From Pseudarthrobacter enclensis (GTDB lineage Bacteria > Actinomycetota > Actinomycetes > Actinomycetales > Micrococcaceae), in assembly GCF_001457025.1 (NCBI RefSeq), contig NZ_KQ758602.1:1-64000 (forward strand): a DNA stretch of 64,000 nucleotides. The letters run 5' to 3'. Below are positions 36,301 through 45,451 of the stretch, piece by piece. Position 1 is the first letter of the stretch, and each line of letters starts with the position of its first letter. The position numbers and the translations under genes are program-made. A model generated the notes under the pieces. That model saw only the letters and a list, made by a program, of their open reading frames with translations, ran no database searches and was not told where the DNA came from.

Positions 36301-37335
36301 CTAGGCGGCGGGTGGGGCCGTGGTTCCGCGGACCACCAGCTCGGTGGCCACCTCCAGGGCAGCCGGCACGGCGCCCTGGCCATCCTGCTGGTCCAGCAGC
36401 ATGCCCACAGCCATGGACGCCAGCTGTGCCTGCGGCTGCCGGACCGTGGTGAGCGGCGGGGACGTCAGCGCAGCCTGGGCGATGTCGTCGAACCCTACGA
36501 TGCTCAGGTCCTCCGGCACGTGCAGCGAGCGCTGCGCAGCGGCGTTCATCACGCCCAGCGCCTGCAGGTCGCTGCCGGTGAAAATGGCGGTGGGCCGTTC
36601 CGGGAGGTCCAGCAGGTCCGCGCCCAGCCGCATGCCGGATTCGATGCTGAAGTCGCCGTCCCGCACCAGTTCCGGCAGGACCGGCAGGCCCGCCTCGTGC
36701 AGCGCCGCCGCGTAGGCCGCGTAGCGGGCCCGGCCGTGCCCTGGGCTGTGCTTCCGGCCGGTAATGATGCCGATCCGGCGGTGCCCCTGGGCCAGGAGAT
36801 GCCCGACGGCGGCAAGCGCCCCGGAGAAGGAGGCAGGACTGACGCTGGGGATGGCCAGGCCCTCGGTCCCTTCGGGGTCGATGGCCACCGCCGGGATCCT
36901 CAGCGACCGGGCCAGCGCCACCAGGGGGGAACCGCTGCGCGGCGCCAGCAGCAGGACGCCGTCCAGCCGGTTCACTGATGGCTCACGCAGCTTCCGCCAG
37001 CGTTCGGCGGTGACGTGCGCGGCCCGCACGTAGGCGACTTCGTACCCCAGCCGGTCGGCGGCGGTTTCCACGCCTTCCATGGCGGCGAGCACCCAGGGGG
37101 AATCGAAGTTGTTGACCACCAACTGGAGCATCCCAGGCTGGACGGCGGAAGGGTTCCGCTTGGAATAGTCCAGCTCCTCCAGCGCCTGCTGGACTTTGGC
37201 GCGCGTTGCCTCGGAGACGTGGGTGCGGCCGTTGAGGACCTTGGACACGGTGGGCACCGAGACTCCCGCCACAGCCGCAACGTCGGCAATCCTGGGGCGC
37301 GGGGAGGCGGTCAACGGGGCAGTCCTTGGGGTCAT
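36301..37335 (-). CDS. LacI-family transcriptional regulator of the pectin locus
   Basis: This 344-residue regulator has a LacI helix-turn-helix at about 14-60 (IADVAAVAGVSVPTVSKVLNGRTHVSEATR) and a periplasmic-binding-type effector domain with conserved DGVLLLAPRSG, GHRRIGIITG and IVGFDDIAQA segments. The start at 37335 overlaps the GH43 stop by 4 bp (ATGA), so it is the last gene of the DUF6807-GH43-LacI unit. It probably controls that unit and the divergent ABC transporter/pectate lyase genes through the GAAA-N-TTTC palindromes at 39.9-40.05 kb. The inducer is likely a pectin-derived sugar. Confidence 0.9.
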   Translation of the reverse strand: MTPRTAPLTASPRPRIADVAAVAGVSVPTVSKVLNGRTHVSEATRAKVQQALEELDYSKRNPSAVQPGMLQLVVNNFDSPWVLAAMEGVETAADRLGYEVAYVRAAHVTAERWRKLREPSVNRLDGVLLLAPRSGSPLVALARSLRIPAVAIDPEGTEGLAIPSVSPASFSGALAAVGHLLAQGHRRIGIITGRKHSPGHGRARYAAYAAALHEAGLPVLPELVRDGDFSIESGMRLGADLLDLPERPTAIFTGSDLQALGVMNAAAQRSLHVPEDLSIVGFDDIAQAALTSPPLTTVRQPQAQLASMAVGMLLDQQDGQGAVPAALEVATELVVRGTTAPPAA

Positions 37336-38909
37336 GTGGTTGCGGCGGCGAGCTGCGGGCCGGTGCCCCGGCGAACGGGCGCCGTGTCCACGCGCACGGG
37401 TCCCACGATAACACTGCCGCCTTCCCGGGCTCCCAGCGGGGAGGCCGCAAAGATGCCCAGTTCGGCGCCGATCCACCGGCCCTGGACCACTCCGAAGTTC
37501 CACCCCTGGACCTCCCAGGGCTCCCCGGGGCCGGACCGCCAGGCGAAGGTGGAGCGGGGCGCCGCGTCGGTGCGGATCTGCAGTTCAATCCGCGGGCCCG
37601 GCAGGGGGACGCTCCGGCTCAGTGCGGTCTCCAGCGGCCCCTCTCCCCCCGTGCCGCTGCCCAGGACGTACCCGTCGGCCGTGCGGATGATGCCCAGCCA
37701 GGCGTACTCCTGGCCCAGCACCACCACGCCCGCCCGGGTTCCCGCCGGCACGTCCTGCAACTCCAGGGTGGTGGTGAACGTGGACGGAGTGCCGGGAAGG
37801 ACCTGCGCCAGGATGTTGGGCAGTTCCCGGAGGTTCACGGGGTCGTTGGCCTGCGGCTGGAGGATCAGCCTGCCGCCGCCGGGCTGGAAGGACCAGGTGT
37901 GCCGCGGGTTGGCCTGCCAGTGCCACTGCGGCCCCAGCCACGGCGAGGAGAAGTCGTCGCTGGCCGGCGGCGCCACGTCCTGCGGCGAAGTACCCGCCGG
38001 GTAGGGATAGCTGGCAACCGGGGTGCCCGGGCCGCCGTCGGACGCCCGCTCCCCCATCCACGGCCAGCCGTCCGCGTCCCAGCCCATGGGCTGCAGGTGG
38101 ACCACGCGCCCGTACGGGCCGCGGTCCTGGAAGTGCAGGAACCAGTCCTCTCCGCGCGGGCTGGTGACCCAGGCGCCCTGGTGCGGGCCGTTCACGGCGC
38201 TGCTTCCCTGCTCCAGGACCCGCCGCTCCTCGTACGGGCCGAACGGCGACCGGGACCGGAACACCGACTGCCAGCCGGTGGCCACACCGCCGGCCGGCGC
38301 GAAAATCCAGTACCAGCCGTCCCGCTTGTAGAACTTGGGTCCTTCCAGGGTGGTGTACCCCGGCAGGTCATCACCGTTGATGACGGTGGTGCCGTGGTCC
38401 AGCAGCTTTCCCGCGTCCCGGCTCATCCGGTGCACGGTGAGCCGGTTCTTGACCCCGATCCGGCTCTTCGCCCAGCCGTGGACCAGATAGGCCTGGCCGT
38501 CGTCGTCCCAGAGCGGGCACGGATCGATGAGCCCGCGGCCGGCGTAGAGAAGGTGCGGGGCGGTCCAGGGCCCCTCGGCCTTTTCGGCGCTCAGGACGAA
38601 AATGCCGTGGTCCGGGTCCGGGTAGAAGATCCAGAACCGTCCGTCGTGGTAGCGCAGCGCCGGCGCCCACACGCCCCCGCCGTGGCGGACCAGGGAATAG
38701 TGGCTGCCCTGCGGAAGCTGCAGGAGGGCGTGGCCCGCGTGCTCCCAGTCCACCAGGTTCCGGGACTTCAGGATCGGCAGCCCGGGAACCCGGTTGAAGC
38801 TGGACGCGACGAGGTAGTACATGCCGCGGACCTGGACGGCGTCGGGGTCCGGCCAGTCGGCGTTCAGGACCGGATTGGTGTACACGGGGACGGCGTTTCG
38901 GGAGGTCAT
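37332..38909 (-). CDS. GH43 glycosidase with C-terminal beta-sandwich
   Basis: This 525-residue enzyme has a five-bladed propeller catalytic domain (about 8-320) and a C-terminal concanavalin-like beta-sandwich (about 335-520), the layout of GH43 beta-xylosidases and arabinofuranosidases. Predicted catalytic residues are D21 (base, WPDPD), D129 (pKa modulator, LIDPCP) and E189 (acid, LEGPKFYK). There is no signal peptide, so it works on imported oligosaccharides. In this pectin setting arabinose- or galactose-containing rhamnogalacturonan side chains are the likely targets. The ATG at 38909 overlaps the upstream gene stop by 4 bp. Confidence 0.88.
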   Translation of the reverse strand: MTSRNAVPVYTNPVLNADWPDPDAVQVRGMYYLVASSFNRVPGLPILKSRNLVDWEHAGHALLQLPQGSHYSLVRHGGGVWAPALRYHDGRFWIFYPDPDHGIFVLSAEKAEGPWTAPHLLYAGRGLIDPCPLWDDDGQAYLVHGWAKSRIGVKNRLTVHRMSRDAGKLLDHGTTVINGDDLPGYTTLEGPKFYKRDGWYWIFAPAGGVATGWQSVFRSRSPFGPYEERRVLEQGSSAVNGPHQGAWVTSPRGEDWFLHFQDRGPYGRVVHLQPMGWDADGWPWMGERASDGGPGTPVASYPYPAGTSPQDVAPPASDDFSSPWLGPQWHWQANPRHTWSFQPGGGRLILQPQANDPVNLRELPNILAQVLPGTPSTFTTTLELQDVPAGTRAGVVVLGQEYAWLGIIRTADGYVLGSGTGGEGPLETALSRSVPLPGPRIELQIRTDAAPRSTFAWRSGPGEPWEVQGWNFGVVQGRWIGAELGIFAASPLGAREGGSVIVGPVRVDTAPVRRGTGPQLAAATT

Positions 38910-39811
38910 GGTGTCCTGTCGGGATGTTTGGTCGTGTTGGCGGCGGGATGGTGCTCGAGCAGTCGAAGGGCCTGGTCCGGGGAGGTCACCCGGCCATCGT
39001 GGATCACGGCGTGGAGGACCTGGTGGAGCGGATGGGCGGCGTCGGCCACGGCTTTGCGGGACCACGCCACGGCTGGGCCCGCGCCCAGGTATTCCCCGGC
39101 GCGGATGAACCAGGGGCGCGCGGGAGTGCCCTGCGCCAGGACCACGGTGGCAGGGGCACCGCCGGTGACGGTGCTGATCGCCAGCCAGGGTGAGCGGGAC
39201 CCGTGGGCAACGTCTTCCCCGGCACCGTCTGCGCACAAGACGGTGGTGTCCGAGCAGTCAGCGGGAAAACGCCAGAAGATTCCGCCGTATCCGGCGCCGG
39301 TGCGGCCCTTGACGGCCGACGACGAGACCTCCAGCGCGGGGATGCCGCCTGCGGGAACCATGACGGAGTCCAGCGAAAGGCTCCAGGTTCCGGGCACCGA
39401 GTGGGTGAAGGCCCGGACGGTGCGGCGCTCCCTGGCCAGGACCACCCCCTCTTCCGACACCCACAGGACGGTGCCCCCGGCCCCGGGCTCCTCCGCCGGT
39501 CCGCCTGCTCCTCCCATGCCATCCGTACCTGGCCAGGATTCCGCCAGCTGGCGGCCGTGGTTGGGCAGGACCACCGGCCCCCGGTCCGGCGTATAGGTGG
39601 AGCCGCCCCAGAAGTTGGTGCCGTTCAGGTCCGAGAAGGCGATGGAGAGGCCCAGGTGGTGTATGTGGTCCGCCGGCGCAACGTCCGTCAACACTGCGCC
39701 GGAGACGGTGCGCACCGGGTGGAAGTACGGCCGGGGAGCACTGTCGGCATCGAGGCCCGCGCCGCTGACCGGGGTGAACAGCTGCCCGGTGCATGCGTCA
39801 GTGGTTGCCAT
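38906..39811 (-). CDS. PmoA-like DUF6807 family protein
   Basis: This 301-residue protein starts with a short variable segment, then RPYFHPVRTVSGAVLTDVAPADHIHHLGL, the conserved His-rich core of the PmoA/DUF6807 family. These proteins occur in carbohydrate-use operons and often beside oxidoreductases or glycosidases; no reaction is established. The His cluster (HPV, DHIHH) could bind a metal or sugar. It is first in the minus-strand unit with GH43 and LacI, and its promoter faces that of the ABC transporter. A role in handling pectin-derived sugars is inference from location. Confidence 0.78.
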   Translation of the reverse strand: MATTDACTGQLFTPVSGAGLDADSAPRPYFHPVRTVSGAVLTDVAPADHIHHLGLSIAFSDLNGTNFWGGSTYTPDRGPVVLPNHGRQLAESWPGTDGMGGAGGPAEEPGAGGTVLWVSEEGVVLARERRTVRAFTHSVPGTWSLSLDSVMVPAGGIPALEVSSSAVKGRTGAGYGGIFWRFPADCSDTTVLCADGAGEDVAHGSRSPWLAISTVTGGAPATVVLAQGTPARPWFIRAGEYLGAGPAVAWSRKAVADAAHPLHQVLHAVIHDGRVTSPDQALRLLEHHPAANTTKHPDRTP

Positions 39812-39884
39812 GGGCGCCTCCTTCCGTGGCGTTTCGGGTGGTGGAGAACAGCATAGGCAGACAGAAAAGAATCAGCAATAGATT

Positions 39885-39897
39885 CCGAAAGTTTCCG
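39885..39897. promoter_or_regulatory. Candidate LacI operator, DUF6807-GH43-LacI side
   Basis: CCGAAAGTTTCCG contains the odd palindrome GAAA-N-TTTC. It lies 74 bp upstream of the DUF6807 start, in the divergent promoter region. A related sequence is at 40040-40053. Confidence 0.5.
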
Positions 39898-39929
39898 TCT
39901 ACGGTTGGGTGTCAGTTTTGAAAAAAGTG

Positions 39930-39969
39930 TTGACAGTCACAGGTGGGCATTGTTAGAAATCGTTTACTC
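39930..39969 (+). promoter_or_regulatory. Promoter of the sugar ABC transporter/pectate lyase operon
   Basis: TTGACA (39930-39935) and TTAGAA (39953-39958) are spaced by 17 bp. AGAAATCGTTTACT (39956-39969) overlaps the -10 and start region and has the A/T-flanked CG centre of many LacI-family operators. The leader to the substrate-binding protein gene is about 140 nt. Confidence 0.6.
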
Positions 39970-40039
39970 ACTTCTTCCGATCACAACCGACCATGCTGCT
40001 TTGTTGAGCACTCGGATGTTGCGGTAACACATCGGAAGG

Positions 40040-40053
40040 CGGAAAGTTTTCCG
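40040..40053. promoter_or_regulatory. Second GAAA/TTTC palindrome in the ABC transporter leader
   Basis: CGGAAAGTTTTCCG has perfect 6-bp arms (CGGAAA/TTTCCG) round GT. It lies 54 bp before the substrate-binding protein start. With the site at 39885 it would allow repression of both directions, directly or by looping over about 155 bp. Confidence 0.5.
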
Positions 40054-40106
40054 AAACTTCAATTCAGGCACTCGCCCGGCGGGCGGCCACAGAGAGGCGT
40101 CATTCA

Positions 40107-41411
40107 ATGAAGAAGACAGCAACCACGGGATTCTCCCGCCGGATTTTCCTCGGAGCGGCGGTCACGGCGGCAGGGTTCGCGCTCAGTGGCTGCGGCGGCG
40201 GCAACCCGCCCGCGGCAGGGGGTCCGGTGGAACTCAACTTCGTCTACTGGGGCGACTCAAACCGCGCCAAGATGACCGACGCCGCGATCAGGATCTTCGA
40301 AGAGAAGAACCCGGGCATCACCGTCAAGAGCGAGTACCAGGACAGCGGCCCCTACGCGGACAAGCTGGCCACCCGCTTCGCAGGCGGCAATCCGCCGGAC
40401 GTCCTGGCCATGGCCAACCGCAGCCTCCTCGAATACGCCCAGCGTGGCACCCTCGCGGACCTCAAGACCCTCCCGGAACTGAACCTGGACAAGGTTCCGG
40501 ACACCGTCCTCAGCCGCGGCGAAGTGGACGGCAAACTGTATGGACTCGCTACCGGGGTCACCACCATCGGCATGGTGGTCAACAAAGCCATCACGGACCA
40601 GGCAGGCGTCGCCATCCCGGACGACAAGACCTGGAGCTGGGACGACTACGCCAAATTCGCCACAGAGGTCACGCAGAAGACCGGCGGCAAGGTGTACGGC
40701 GCCGGCTATGACGTGTCCACGGAAACCGGTCCCATCCTCCTGGCCCGCCAGCGCGGCGAGGACTTCTACACCGAGGACAACAAGCTCGGTGTCAGCGAGG
40801 ACACCATCCGCGAATGGTTCCAGTACAGCGTGGACCTCCGCAATGCCGGCGGCTACCCGCCCGCCGGATTCTTCGAACAGATCGGCGGCTCGGCGGCGCA
40901 GTCCTACCTGGCGAAGGGCACAGTGGCGTCACAGATCATCCCGATCAACAACTTCAAGGCCTACAACGAAGCCGCCGGCGGCAATGTGGTGCTGCTGCGC
41001 ATGCCCGGTGAAACCACCGAAAAGCGGCGCGGATACTCCGCCGACCCCACCATGCTGTGGTCCATTGCCGCCAAATCCAAGCACCCCAAGGAAGCTGCCA
41101 AGCTCCTGGACTTCCTCACCAATGACAGCGACGGCGCAGCTGAAACGCTGACACAGCGGGGCGTACCCATCAACCCCGACGTTGCTGAGTCCATCACCGC
41201 CAAGCTCAGCCCGGGCGATACCGCGTTCGTCAACATGATGGCCGCCATCCAGGAGGACGAACTCCCGCCGGCCTACGTTTACCCGAAGGGTGCCAGCGTG
41301 GTTGCGGACACCCTCAAGCAGTTGGCCACCGAAGTGGAGTTCGGCCGGGTGACTCCTGCGGATGCCGCCAAGACCTTCATTGAGAAGAGCAATGCGGCAA
41401 TCAACAAGTAA
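40107..41411 (+). CDS. Sugar ABC transporter substrate-binding lipoprotein
   Basis: This 434-residue extracellular solute-binding protein (family 1) has a twin-arginine motif SRRIFLG (R11, R12) followed by a hydrophobic stretch and lipobox LSGC with the lipidated Cys at C29. It should be exported folded by Tat and anchored to the membrane. The mature part has the bilobal sugar-binding layout (VELNFVYWGDSNRAKM; Trp-rich DDKTWSWDDYAKFA). It delivers oligosaccharide, probably oligogalacturonide or rhamnogalacturonan fragments, to the two permeases encoded next. No ATPase gene is in the operon. Confidence 0.92.
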   Translation: MKKTATTGFSRRIFLGAAVTAAGFALSGCGGGNPPAAGGPVELNFVYWGDSNRAKMTDAAIRIFEEKNPGITVKSEYQDSGPYADKLATRFAGGNPPDVLAMANRSLLEYAQRGTLADLKTLPELNLDKVPDTVLSRGEVDGKLYGLATGVTTIGMVVNKAITDQAGVAIPDDKTWSWDDYAKFATEVTQKTGGKVYGAGYDVSTETGPILLARQRGEDFYTEDNKLGVSEDTIREWFQYSVDLRNAGGYPPAGFFEQIGGSAAQSYLAKGTVASQIIPINNFKAYNEAAGGNVVLLRMPGETTEKRRGYSADPTMLWSIAAKSKHPKEAAKLLDFLTNDSDGAAETLTQRGVPINPDVAESITAKLSPGDTAFVNMMAAIQEDELPPAYVYPKGASVVADTLKQLATEVEFGRVTPADAAKTFIEKSNAAINK

Positions 41412-41441
41412 CACCTGCCCCTCCACGAAAGGAGCCTGACC

Positions 41442-42395
41442 ATGTCTGTGCTGACCAAACAGGCCCCCGGCGCGGCGGCCACCATCGCAGCAGGACCACC
41501 GGGCCGCAGGAAACAAGGCTCTCCGCGGCGCCGCAACCAGCGCTCGGGCTATTTGTTCCTGCTGCCGTGGTTCCTGGGCATGCTGTTCACCATCGTTCCG
41601 TTCTTCGCCTCGCTGTACCTGGCGTTCACGGACTACAACCTGTTCACCGAGCCCAACTTCGTGGGGCTGGCGAATTTCCAGGCCATGGCCGAGGACCCCC
41701 GGCTGGGACAATCGCTCAAGGTCACCTTCATCTATACGTTCGTCTCGGTCCCCATCTCACTGGCCGTGGCGCTGCTGATCGCACTGGTCCTCAACCGCGG
41801 ACTGCAGGGTCTGGCCATCTACCGCTCCGTGTACTACCTGCCGTCGCTGCTGGGCGGGAGCGTGGCCATCGTCATGCTGTGGCGCTACATCTTCGGCAAC
41901 GAGGGAATCATCAACGGGTTCCTGGGACTGTTCGGCATCGCGGGACCCGCCTGGGTCACCGATCCCAACTTCTCGCTGAGCACCCTGATCGTGCTGAACG
42001 TCTGGACCTTCGGCTCCCCCATGGTGATCTTCCTGGCCGGACTGCGGCAGGTCCCCACCATGTACTACGAGGCGGCCTCCATCGACGGCGCGTCCCGCTG
42101 GCGGCAGTTCCGCAGCATCACCATCCCGCTGATCAGCCCCATCATCTTCTTCAACCTCATCATGCAGCTCATTGGCTCCTTCCAGACCTTCACCCAGGGC
42201 TACGTCATGAGCGGCGGCACCGGCGGACCGGCCGACTCCACGCTGTTCTACAACCTGTACCTGTACCAGAAGGGCTTCACCGAGTTCGAGATGGGATACG
42301 CCTCCGCGATGGCCTGGCTGCTGCTGATGATCATCGCCATCTTTACGGCCATCAACTTCATCGCATCCAAGTTCTGGGTCTTCTACGACAACTAA
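41442..42395 (+). CDS. Sugar ABC transporter permease (first)
   Basis: This 317-residue permease is of the MalF/UgpA type with about six to seven membrane helices. The N-terminal basic segment (RRKQGSPRRRNQRSGYLFLLPW) precedes TM1. The EAA loop that contacts the ATPase is YYEAASIDGASRWRQFRSITIPLI. It lies 30 bp after the binding-protein gene and 9 bp before the second permease, so it forms the transmembrane heterodimer with it. The specificity is set by the binding protein; a pectin-derived oligosaccharide is inferred from neighbours. Confidence 0.93.
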   Translation: MSVLTKQAPGAAATIAAGPPGRRKQGSPRRRNQRSGYLFLLPWFLGMLFTIVPFFASLYLAFTDYNLFTEPNFVGLANFQAMAEDPRLGQSLKVTFIYTFVSVPISLAVALLIALVLNRGLQGLAIYRSVYYLPSLLGGSVAIVMLWRYIFGNEGIINGFLGLFGIAGPAWVTDPNFSLSTLIVLNVWTFGSPMVIFLAGLRQVPTMYYEAASIDGASRWRQFRSITIPLISPIIFFNLIMQLIGSFQTFTQGYVMSGGTGGPADSTLFYNLYLYQKGFTEFEMGYASAMAWLLLMIIAIFTAINFIASKFWVFYDN

Positions 42396-42404
42396 GGCAA
42401 CCCC

Positions 42405-43316
42405 ATGGCACTCCTTGCATCACCCCCAAAGTCCACGCCCAAACCCGCCAAACAGGCCAAGCAGGCGGATCCCGAAGAAGCCCTCAGCGGAACACGCGGC
42501 ACCCGGTTCTCCCGCCACCTGATCCTCTGCCTGGTGGGGCTGGTGATGATGTACCCGCTGCTGTGGCTGATCTCCAGCTCCTTCAAGCCCAGCAACGACA
42601 TCTTCCGCCAGCTGGGACTGTGGCCGGAAAACTGGGACTTCAGCAATTACGCGGAAGGCTGGACCGCACTGAACCAGCCGTTCCACGTCTACCTGATCAA
42701 CTCGATGGTCGTGGTGGTGTTTTCCATCATCGGCAACATCTTTTCCTGTGCGCTGGCCGCCTACGCCTTTGCCCGGATGGAGTTCACCGGCCGCAAACTG
42801 TTCTTCGCCCTGATGCTGGGAACGTTGATGCTCCCCGGGCACGTGCTCCTGGTGCCGCAGTACATCATCTTCTCCCAACTGGGCTGGCTGGACACCTACC
42901 TGCCGCTGATCGTGCCCAACTTCATGGCCACCAACGCGTTCTTCATCTTCCTCATGGTGCAGTTCATGAAGGCCCTCCCCAAGGAACTGGACGACGCAGC
43001 CCAGATTGACGGGTGCGGACCGTTCCGCACGTTCCTGAGGGTCATCCTGCCGCTGTGCGTTCCCGCCATGGCCACCACTGCGATCTTCACGTTCATCTCC
43101 ACGTGGAACGAGTTCTTCGGACCGCTGCTCTACATCCAGAACCAGGACCTGTACACCGTCCCGCTGGCGCTGCGCGCCTTCATGGATTCAGAGGGGCAGA
43201 GCATGTGGGGACCCATGTTCGCCATGTCCGTGGTGTCCATCGCCCCCATCATCGGCTTCTTCATCGCCGGCCAAAAATACCTCATCAACGGCATCGCCAC
43301 TACGGGCCTTAAGTAG
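42405..43316 (+). CDS. Sugar ABC transporter permease (second)
   Basis: This 303-residue permease is of the MalG/UgpE type with six membrane helices. The EAA motif is ELDDAAQIDGCGPFRTFLRVILPL, and the typical C-terminal end GIATTGLK is present. A cysteine replaces the usual Ala/Ser in the EAA loop (DGCGP), a minor variant. It pairs with the permease upstream. The operon continues to the pectate lyase genes after 124 bp with only a small GC hairpin (43337-43354) between. The ATPase is presumably a shared MsmK/UgpC-type subunit encoded elsewhere. Confidence 0.93.
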   Translation: MALLASPPKSTPKPAKQAKQADPEEALSGTRGTRFSRHLILCLVGLVMMYPLLWLISSSFKPSNDIFRQLGLWPENWDFSNYAEGWTALNQPFHVYLINSMVVVVFSIIGNIFSCALAAYAFARMEFTGRKLFFALMLGTLMLPGHVLLVPQYIIFSQLGWLDTYLPLIVPNFMATNAFFIFLMVQFMKALPKELDDAAQIDGCGPFRTFLRVILPLCVPAMATTAIFTFISTWNEFFGPLLYIQNQDLYTVPLALRAFMDSEGQSMWGPMFAMSVVSIAPIIGFFIAGQKYLINGIATTGLK

Positions 43317-43440
43317 CACGCGCCTGCCATAACACTGGGCCGTCCGAACGGCCCGGCACACTCTCCACGCATCGCCACAAACACCACTGCACGCGCCCGG
43401 GCTGGAGGCTGCCCCGGCACGTAAAACAAAGGAGTTTTGC

Positions 43441-45450
43441 ATGAGTTTGCGTAGGTTCCTGGGCGCGGCAAGCGCCGTCGCCATCCTCTCCGGCCTGGCC
43501 CCTGTGCCGGCCATGGCGGCACCCCTCCCGGCCCCATCCCTGGCCCCCGCCGTCAACACCCCCTCCACCCTCTCCGGGGACAGGGGACCGGCCTGGAAGC
43601 AGAGACCGGACGGTTTCGCGTCACTGCCGGGCCACGGCCTGGACGGCACCACCGGCGGGCAGGCGGGCCGGATCGTCACCGCCACCACCATCGCCCAGCT
43701 GCAGGAGTTCGCCGCCGCGCCCGAGCCCCTGGTGATCTTCATCGACGGCACGCTCGAAGCCGCGCAGTACGTCAAAATCCCGGTTGCGGCCAACAAGAGC
43801 TTCATCGGTGTGGGGGCAGGGGCTGAGGTGGTCAACGCCGGATTCAAGCTCATCAACGTCTCCAACGTGATCTTCCGCAACTTCACAGTCCGGGATTCCT
43901 ACATTCCAGGCGACTGGGACGGCAAGCGTCCGGACAATGACCGGGACGGCATCCAGCTGGACACCAGCCACCACGTCTGGGTGGACCACATGAAGTTCGA
44001 ACGGATGGGTGACGGGCTCATCGACACCCGCAAGGACTCGGACTTCCTGACCTACTCGTGGAACATCTTCGCGGACAACAACAAGGCACTCGGCGTGGGG
44101 TGGACGCCCAATGCCGTCACCCGGATGACCATCCACCACAACTGGATCCGGAACACCACGCAGCGGAACTTCAGCCTGGACAACACCGCAGCCGCCCACG
44201 TCTACAACAACTACCTCCAGGACGTGGGGCAGTACGGCATGATGGGCCGCAACAGCGCCAAAGTGGTGCTGGAAGGGAACTACTTTACCGCCGTCCAGGA
44301 CCCGATTGTGGCCAAGGATCCCGGCACCGAGATCGTGAACCGGGACAACATCTTCGACTCCACCCGCGGCCGCAAGGACAATGTGGGAACGGCCTTCGAC
44401 CCCGCAGCCAACTACTCCTACACCAAGGACGAGGCGGCAGCGGTCCCGGGCATCGTCAGCAGCGGCGCCGGCCCCCGGGACAACAACGCCCGCAACACGA
44501 CGACGGAGATCACCGTCGCCCTGGACGGCACCGGAGATTTCGGCAGCCTGCAGGCAGCGATCGGGTCCGTCCCCGCCGGCAGCACCCAGGCGCGCACCAT
44601 TACCGTCAAGCCCGGCAACTACCGAGAGACGGTCAACGTCTGGGCGGACCGGCCCAACCTCACCATCCAGGGCGCCACCGCCAACCCGGCCGACGTCGTG
44701 ATCAGCTACGACACGCCCGCCGGCGGCCAGAAGTTCTTCGGCGGCACGTGGGGAACCGCCGGAAGCCCCACCCTGACCGTCCACGCAGCTGATACGACGG
44801 TGCGGAACCTGACGGTCGAAAACTCTTACGACGAGGCGGCAAACGGCCCCAGCCAGGCGCTCGCCGTCCGCAGCATCGGGGACAGGGTGACGTTCGAGGG
44901 GACCCGGTTCCTCGGCAACCAGGACACCTATCTTGCAGATACCGCCGGCCGGGACGCCACCGCCAGGACCTACCTGAAGAACTGCTACATCGAAGGAGAC
45001 GTGGACTTCCTGTACGGCCGCGGCACCGCCGTCTTCGATGGCTGCACCATCCACTCGCTGGACCGCGGCAGCACTACCAATAACGGCTACATCGTGGCGC
45101 CGAGCACCAAGAACTCCAACCCGTACGGCTTCCTGATCATCAACAGCACGCTCACCTCCGACGCCGCCCCGGGAACCGTCAGCCTCGGCCGGCCGTGGTT
45201 CGCCAGCAGTGATCCGGACGCCCTCCCGATGGCACTCATCCGTGATTCGGTGCTGGGCAACCACATCGCCGTGCAGGGCTGGGCTGACATGGGCGGCCAT
45301 TCCTGGACCGAAGGCCGGTTCGCGGAGTACCGGAACACGGGGCCGGGCGCCTACGTGAACGGGTTCCACCCCCAGCTGTCCGATGCGGAAGCAGCCACGT
45401 TCACCCCCAACGCCTTCCTGGGCGGCTGGACTCCGACGGGACGTGGTTGA
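43441..45450 (+). CDS. Secreted bifunctional pectate lyase (PL1)-pectin methylesterase (CE8)
   Basis: This 669-residue protein has a Sec-type signal peptide (about 1-26, cleavage after PAMA). A PL1 beta-helix (about 45-345) carries DGIQLDTSHHVWVDH (169-183) calcium-site residues and the HHNWIRNTTQRNFSLDN arginine region. A CE8 pectinesterase beta-helix (about 355-655) carries catalytic D495 in GNQDTY, D522 in GDVDFLYG and LGRPW (582-586). It would both demethylate and cleave pectin outside the cell, feeding the ABC importer encoded just upstream. The AAAGGAG before the ATG is strong. Fusion of the two activities in one chain is uncommon. Confidence 0.92.
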   Translation: MSLRRFLGAASAVAILSGLAPVPAMAAPLPAPSLAPAVNTPSTLSGDRGPAWKQRPDGFASLPGHGLDGTTGGQAGRIVTATTIAQLQEFAAAPEPLVIFIDGTLEAAQYVKIPVAANKSFIGVGAGAEVVNAGFKLINVSNVIFRNFTVRDSYIPGDWDGKRPDNDRDGIQLDTSHHVWVDHMKFERMGDGLIDTRKDSDFLTYSWNIFADNNKALGVGWTPNAVTRMTIHHNWIRNTTQRNFSLDNTAAAHVYNNYLQDVGQYGMMGRNSAKVVLEGNYFTAVQDPIVAKDPGTEIVNRDNIFDSTRGRKDNVGTAFDPAANYSYTKDEAAAVPGIVSSGAGPRDNNARNTTTEITVALDGTGDFGSLQAAIGSVPAGSTQARTITVKPGNYRETVNVWADRPNLTIQGATANPADVVISYDTPAGGQKFFGGTWGTAGSPTLTVHAADTTVRNLTVENSYDEAANGPSQALAVRSIGDRVTFEGTRFLGNQDTYLADTAGRDATARTYLKNCYIEGDVDFLYGRGTAVFDGCTIHSLDRGSTTNNGYIVAPSTKNSNPYGFLIINSTLTSDAAPGTVSLGRPWFASSDPDALPMALIRDSVLGNHIAVQGWADMGGHSWTEGRFAEYRNTGPGAYVNGFHPQLSDAEAATFTPNAFLGGWTPTGRG

Positions 45451-45451
45451 G

